This document shows positions 25,456-28,339 of a stretch of 28,339 bases of DNA, in pieces. Both the position numbers and the translations under genes were made by a program. This DNA is from Phoenicibacter congonensis. GTDB lineage: Bacteria > Actinomycetota > Coriobacteriia > Coriobacteriales > Eggerthellaceae. The stretch lies in assembly GCA_030530045.1 (NCBI GenBank), contig JAUMVS010000004.1, forward strand, positions 1 through 28,339, read 5' to 3'. Under the pieces are notes generated by a model, which ran no database searches, had not been told where the DNA came from, and was given only the letters and a program-made list of their open reading frames with translations. Numbering within the stretch: the first letter of the stretch is position 1; each line of letters begins with the position of its first letter.

Positions 25456-25486
25456 ACGCTTCTGATCTCAGGAGCGTTTTTCTTTT
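25456..25486 (+). terminator. Strong intrinsic terminator of guaA
   Basis: ACGCTTCTGA (25456-25465) pairs with TCAGGAGCGT (25468-25477) with one G-U pair, immediately followed by TTTTTCTTTT. This is the best rho-independent terminator in the window. Confidence 0.88.
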
Positions 25487-25503
25487 GTTTTCATATTTGC
25501 GCT

Positions 25504-25830
25504 GGTGTCAGAGATAAATGCAAGCGATTTGCACTGGTGTCAGGGGTAAATCAAAATTTGCTAGCCCAGGTTCGTTTTCGCTCACGTTTTTTGCACCTGT
25601 ATGGCTGAATCATGCCTGGTAGATTACCTATTTTCATCGGTGTCAGAGATAAATGCTGCCGATTTGCAATGGTGTCAGAGATAAATCAAAATCTACTCGC
25701 CCAGTTTCGTTTTCGCTCACGCTTTTTGCACCTACATGGCGGAAAACAACCTGGTAAGAATGTTATTTTCACTGGTGTCAGAGATAAATGCTGCCGATTT
25801 GCAATGGTGTCAGAGATAAATCAAAATCGT
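25504..25830 (+). repeat. 135-bp tandem repeat, about 2.4 copies
   Basis: Units start at 25504, 25639 and 25774, a period of exactly 135 bp; the third breaks off near 25830. Each unit begins GGTGTCAGAGATAAAT and has a second copy of that head 32 bp later (25536, 25671, 25806; the 25536 copy reads GGTGTCAGGGGTAAAT). The rest of each unit has TTCGTTTTCGCTCACG and TTTTTGCACCT, with CCAGG/CCTGG arms in unit 1. Units 2 and 3 are closer to each other than to unit 1. This fills most of the 528-nt gap between guaA and the next gene; I see no gene in that gap. Confidence 0.85.
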
Positions 25831-25868
25831 TCGCCGACAGCGTGAAACGCGCCCCTCATCGTTTTTCC

Positions 25869-25883
25869 ATATTTAAATATAAT
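25869..25883 (+). promoter_or_regulatory. Putative promoter of the surface-protein cassette
   Basis: TATAAT (25878-25883) lies 30 nt before the ATG at 25913. The overlapping ATATTTAAATAT (25869-25880) is a perfect 12-bp palindrome that could be an operator. No convincing -35 is visible. Confidence 0.4.
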
Positions 25884-25912
25884 GGGTGAAACCGATGTAA
25901 AAAGGGGGAGAG

Positions 25913-26266
25913 ATGCACAAAGCATTGCGAATTTCTTTACCTGAGTCGTTATCTAAAGCGCTTGTCATTTTTACAGTGGCACTTTTCGTTCAGTTGGCTG
26001 TAATATGCCCTTCATCATTTGTTTATGCCGAAGAAAACACAGGCGAGGCAAGCACCGAGATTTATTTGGTGGCAAGCGATAGCGGAACCGTTCCTGCTGG
26101 CAGCTCAACCACCATCACAAAATCAGACCTGCCAACTACCTCAGACGAAACACCCATCGTGCCTTTTGCTGTGGTAGGTGCTTGTACTGTTGTAGCTATT
26201 GTTGCATCCAAAAAGCTTGCGACTTCTCGCAATAGCAACGACCAGGGAGGTGGCAACCTCTCATGA
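25913..26266 (+). CDS. Small exported protein with LPTTS sorting-like signal
   Basis: This 117-aa protein has no recognised family. Residues 1-39 form a Sec signal peptide (basic start, hydrophobic ALVIFTVALFVQLAVIC, cleavage likely after VYA). The mature part is a short 33-residue segment rich in Ser, Thr, Glu and Gly. LPTTSDET (73-80), a hydrophobic stretch (about 82-99) and a basic tail starting KK (100-101) reproduce the layout of a cell-wall sorting signal, with Ser where LPxTG has Gly. The GGGGGAG ribosome site (25904-25910) is strong. The stop overlaps the next start as ATGA, so the two are coupled. I infer a small wall-anchored or membrane partner of the downstream secreted protein. 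Confidence 0.7.
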   Translation: MHKALRISLPESLSKALVIFTVALFVQLAVICPSSFVYAEENTGEASTEIYLVASDSGTVPAGSSTTITKSDLPTTSDETPIVPFAVVGACTVVAIVASKKLATSRNSNDQGGGNLS

Positions 26267-28167
26267 ACGCAACGGCAAAAGAAAGAAAATTCGCTGTAGC
26301 GCTGTGTGCCCTTGTTGCGGCTCTTGTTATCGGTGCTACCTGTCTTGCAGCACACGCATATGCGGACAATAACCAAGGCGCAACGGTAGAAGTGAAAATC
26401 GTTGCCACCTATGCAAAGGATGGCACTATCACGGTTCCTTCAACCACCGTCAAAAACGAGACCGATTATGTGATAGTCATAGATAAGGTCACCATCAAAT
26501 CTGACTACAGCTTTGTGAGCGACTGGAAAACCGATGCCCAAGGTAAGACCATTCAGCCCAATGAAACCTTGACCGTTAATTGGACCGCCAATACCACCGT
26601 GCCTTCCAGCTTCAAAGGTTCAACCGAAGTTCACGTTGGAACCATTATCTACACGTTAAGCTACAAACAAGTTTTGCCCGATATCAGCCTTGATCAGGAC
26701 ACCTATACCTACAACGGTAGAGTCATAACGCCAAGAATAAACGGGCTTGACGGCTTAAAAGAGGGCACCGATTACACGGTTTCATACGAAAACAACGTTA
26801 ATGCCGGCACTGCAACTGCAACCGTTACTGGCATTGGTAAATATGCTGGCACTAAAGAACTTGCTTTTACGATCGAAAAGGCAAACCCAGTTGTTCCGAG
26901 CGCTGATGAACTGACGACATCTGCCTACACGAACCAGACCCTTGCCGATGTGGCCCTGCCCGTTTTAGATGCCGCTCAATACGATGGCACCCTCGCGTGG
27001 GAAACCCCAACCGATACGGTTGGAGACACAGCTGGAACCGTTAAGCGCGCTGCTCTCTACACCCCGAAAGATGCAGCCAACTACAACACGGTGGAGCTGG
27101 AAGTGTCCATTGCGGTGGCCGATTACTATACTGTTGTTTATCACGGCAATGGCGGCGTTACTGCAGACGGAAAAGACATCGTCTATCAACTTTGCGACAT
27201 TGCCAAAGGCGATGTTCTCAATGCCAGCAAGTTCCAACTAGAGGGCAAAACCTTTGCTTTCTGGACATTGGGCACCGCGGAATCTGGCAACGTTGATTCC
27301 AACACAACCACCTTTATGGACCAACACGCCTTCGAGAACCCCCTTTCAACAACCAAGGAATCCGAAGTGCACCTCTATGCATATTGGGTAGACGAAAGTG
27401 TGGGGGATTATTGGATGGCTGCCGCTCAGTCTGCCAGCCCCGATGCAACAATACTTAAAACCCAATCTCAAATTGATGCCCTCAGAAGCAATCCAAGCGC
27501 ATCTGTGTCCGAGTGGACAACTTTGATGCAAAACAACGCTCGTCTTTATACCTTTTGGCAGGAAGACGCAGCACTTCCTTACGCAAACCGCTACGTTGAG
27601 TTCCGCATCATTCAGGTGGGCGAACACGACAACGACGGCTCTGCGGTAAGCTTTATGGCAACGCATGCACTTCCTGCCGCACAGCAAATGAACTCCGAAG
27701 GCACGAGCGTAGGCGGCTGGACAGGCTCTCAACTCTACAAGACGGTCATGCCCGGTTATGTCGCCAAGGGCTTGCAGGGCATTTCTCCGAAAGCGGTGGC
27801 GAAGAAGTCAACGACAAGCACTACTACTGAAGACTGGGCCGAAATTACCACCTCTGATACGTTCTGGCTGCTATCCTATAGCGAAGTTACAGGAAGCTCT
27901 CTGCCTTACATTAGGAGTGAAGGCACCCAGTATGTGTGGTTTGCCGACTCGGGAATTAAACCAAGTTCCAGCAATCCTGCCCTGGCGGGGCTGCCTAAAA
28001 CCCGCAATGGAGGCACGCCTGCTTCCGCTTGGGATTTGCAGGCATGGTCCCGTTCGCCAGATGTGCAATTTGGCAGAGGTTTTGGCACCATCGACAATGC
28101 TGGCTATCCTGACTCCACCTTTTTCGCGTCACGGTATTACAGCATTGTCCCGGCTTTCTCTTTCTAG
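26263..28167 (+). CDS. Large secreted modular surface protein (Ig-like, InlB-like, DUF6273-like)
   Basis: This 634-aa protein has a signal peptide (1-34, cleavage after AYA). Residues 40-135 form a beta-rich N-terminal region. 141-207 is a bacterial Ig/MBG-like domain (TYTYNGRVITPRI, GTDYTVSYENN, NAGTATATVTG). 208-286 is a second Ig-like repeat of another type. 287-376 resembles the InlB/Listeria-Bacteroides repeat (YTVVYHGNGG then LYAYW). About 440-634 resembles DUF6273 (RYVEFRIIQVG, GGWTGSQL, DTFWLLSYSEV, WSRSPDV, ending IVPAFSF). There is no C-terminal sorting signal or membrane helix. ACC, GCC and AAC codons look commoner than in the housekeeping genes, which suggests acquisition. GGGAGG (26245-26250) lies inside the upstream gene. 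The likely role is adhesion or host/bacterial contact; this is inference. Confidence 0.75.
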   Translation: MNATAKERKFAVALCALVAALVIGATCLAAHAYADNNQGATVEVKIVATYAKDGTITVPSTTVKNETDYVIVIDKVTIKSDYSFVSDWKTDAQGKTIQPNETLTVNWTANTTVPSSFKGSTEVHVGTIIYTLSYKQVLPDISLDQDTYTYNGRVITPRINGLDGLKEGTDYTVSYENNVNAGTATATVTGIGKYAGTKELAFTIEKANPVVPSADELTTSAYTNQTLADVALPVLDAAQYDGTLAWETPTDTVGDTAGTVKRAALYTPKDAANYNTVELEVSIAVADYYTVVYHGNGGVTADGKDIVYQLCDIAKGDVLNASKFQLEGKTFAFWTLGTAESGNVDSNTTTFMDQHAFENPLSTTKESEVHLYAYWVDESVGDYWMAAAQSASPDATILKTQSQIDALRSNPSASVSEWTTLMQNNARLYTFWQEDAALPYANRYVEFRIIQVGEHDNDGSAVSFMATHALPAAQQMNSEGTSVGGWTGSQLYKTVMPGYVAKGLQGISPKAVAKKSTTSTTTEDWAEITTSDTFWLLSYSEVTGSSLPYIRSEGTQYVWFADSGIKPSSSNPALAGLPKTRNGGTPASAWDLQAWSRSPDVQFGRGFGTIDNAGYPDSTFFASRYYSIVPAFSF

Positions 28168-28219
28168 CTGGTCAATCGCGCAAGAAATGGAGCGGTAAAA
28201 GCGGCCGGGAATTTGTACT

Positions 28220-28339
28220 GGTGTCAGAGATAATTTTCGTTCCGCTTCTCTGACGAGAAGCGGGAACCTCAATGTAAATTGGGGACGGAGATAATTTTCG
28301 TTCCGCTTCTCTGGCGAGAAGCGGGAACCTCAATGTAAA
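28220..28339 (+). repeat. REP-like hairpin repeats, copies 2 and 3 in tandem (61-bp period)
   Basis: Unit one (28220-28280) begins GGTGTCAGAGATAATTTTCG, unit two (28281 to the window end) begins GGGGACGGAGATAATTTTCG. Both then carry GTTCCGCTTCTC, loop TGAC or TGGC, GAGAAGC, a bulged G and GGAAC: a 12-bp stem with one bulge (28239-28267, 28300-28328), followed by CTCAATGTAAA. The head is shared with the 135-bp repeats at 25504. The array may continue past the window. Confidence 0.85.

Noticed and set aside
25504..25830. CRISPR array
   Set aside because: Spacing alternates 32 and 103 bp, the intervening sequences are themselves repeated, and no cas gene is present.
25612..25845. 77-codon open frame with the repeated peptide GVRDKCCRFAMVSEINQN
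   Set aside because: It arises because the 135-bp repeat is a multiple of three, so the frame stays open; no ribosome site or known family.
27991..28005. LPKTR in the large secreted protein as an LPxTG-type anchor
   Set aside because: It is 54 residues from the C-terminus, inside the DUF6273-like domain, with no following hydrophobic stretch or basic tail.

Overview
The window looks like a chromosomal segment of a low-GC actinobacterium of the class Coriobacteriia, possibly an Atopobium/Olsenella relative. The class is inferred from the rpsA-coaE-uvrB order (an actinobacterial arrangement), the large anaerobe-type acyl-CoA dehydratase activase at the left edge, AT-rich codon use, and surface proteins of a style common in that class. 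No marker here fixes the genus. Every gene I accept is on the + strand.

Left edge (1-1409): the 3' end of a CoA-dehydratase activase gene, then rsmI. Positions 1491-10871 look like one long transcription unit: a promoter, the complete F-type ATP synthase operon atpB-E-F-H-A-G-D-C, a two-domain PPK2-type polyphosphate:AMP phosphotransferase, and a class B sortase overlapping it by 8 nt, closed by a weak hairpin plus T-run. The c subunit lacks the sodium ligands, so the enzyme is probably proton-driven. The b subunit carries an unusual signal-peptide-like N-terminus.

Middle (10877-25486): housekeeping genes in short operons. alaS has its own promoter and is followed by ruvX (possibly an AUU start), mltG and aroE. 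rpsA has a structured leader and a terminator. coaE overlaps uvrB. pheS-pheT have their own promoter, and guaA ends in a textbook terminator.

Right end (25385-28339): an accessory region directly after guaA. It holds a hairpin repeat at the guaA stop, 2.4 copies of a 135-bp tandem repeat, and a coupled two-gene cassette. The first gene encodes a 117-aa exported protein with an LPTTS sorting-like signal; the second encodes a 634-aa secreted modular protein (Ig-like, InlB-like and DUF6273-like regions). Two further copies of the hairpin repeat run to the window end. The hairpin family and the tandem-repeat family share the head GGTGTCAGAGATAA. This cassette, embedded in REP-like DNA and possibly served by the sortase encoded upstream, is the most novel part of the window.

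I found no tRNA, rRNA, CRISPR array or transposase gene.
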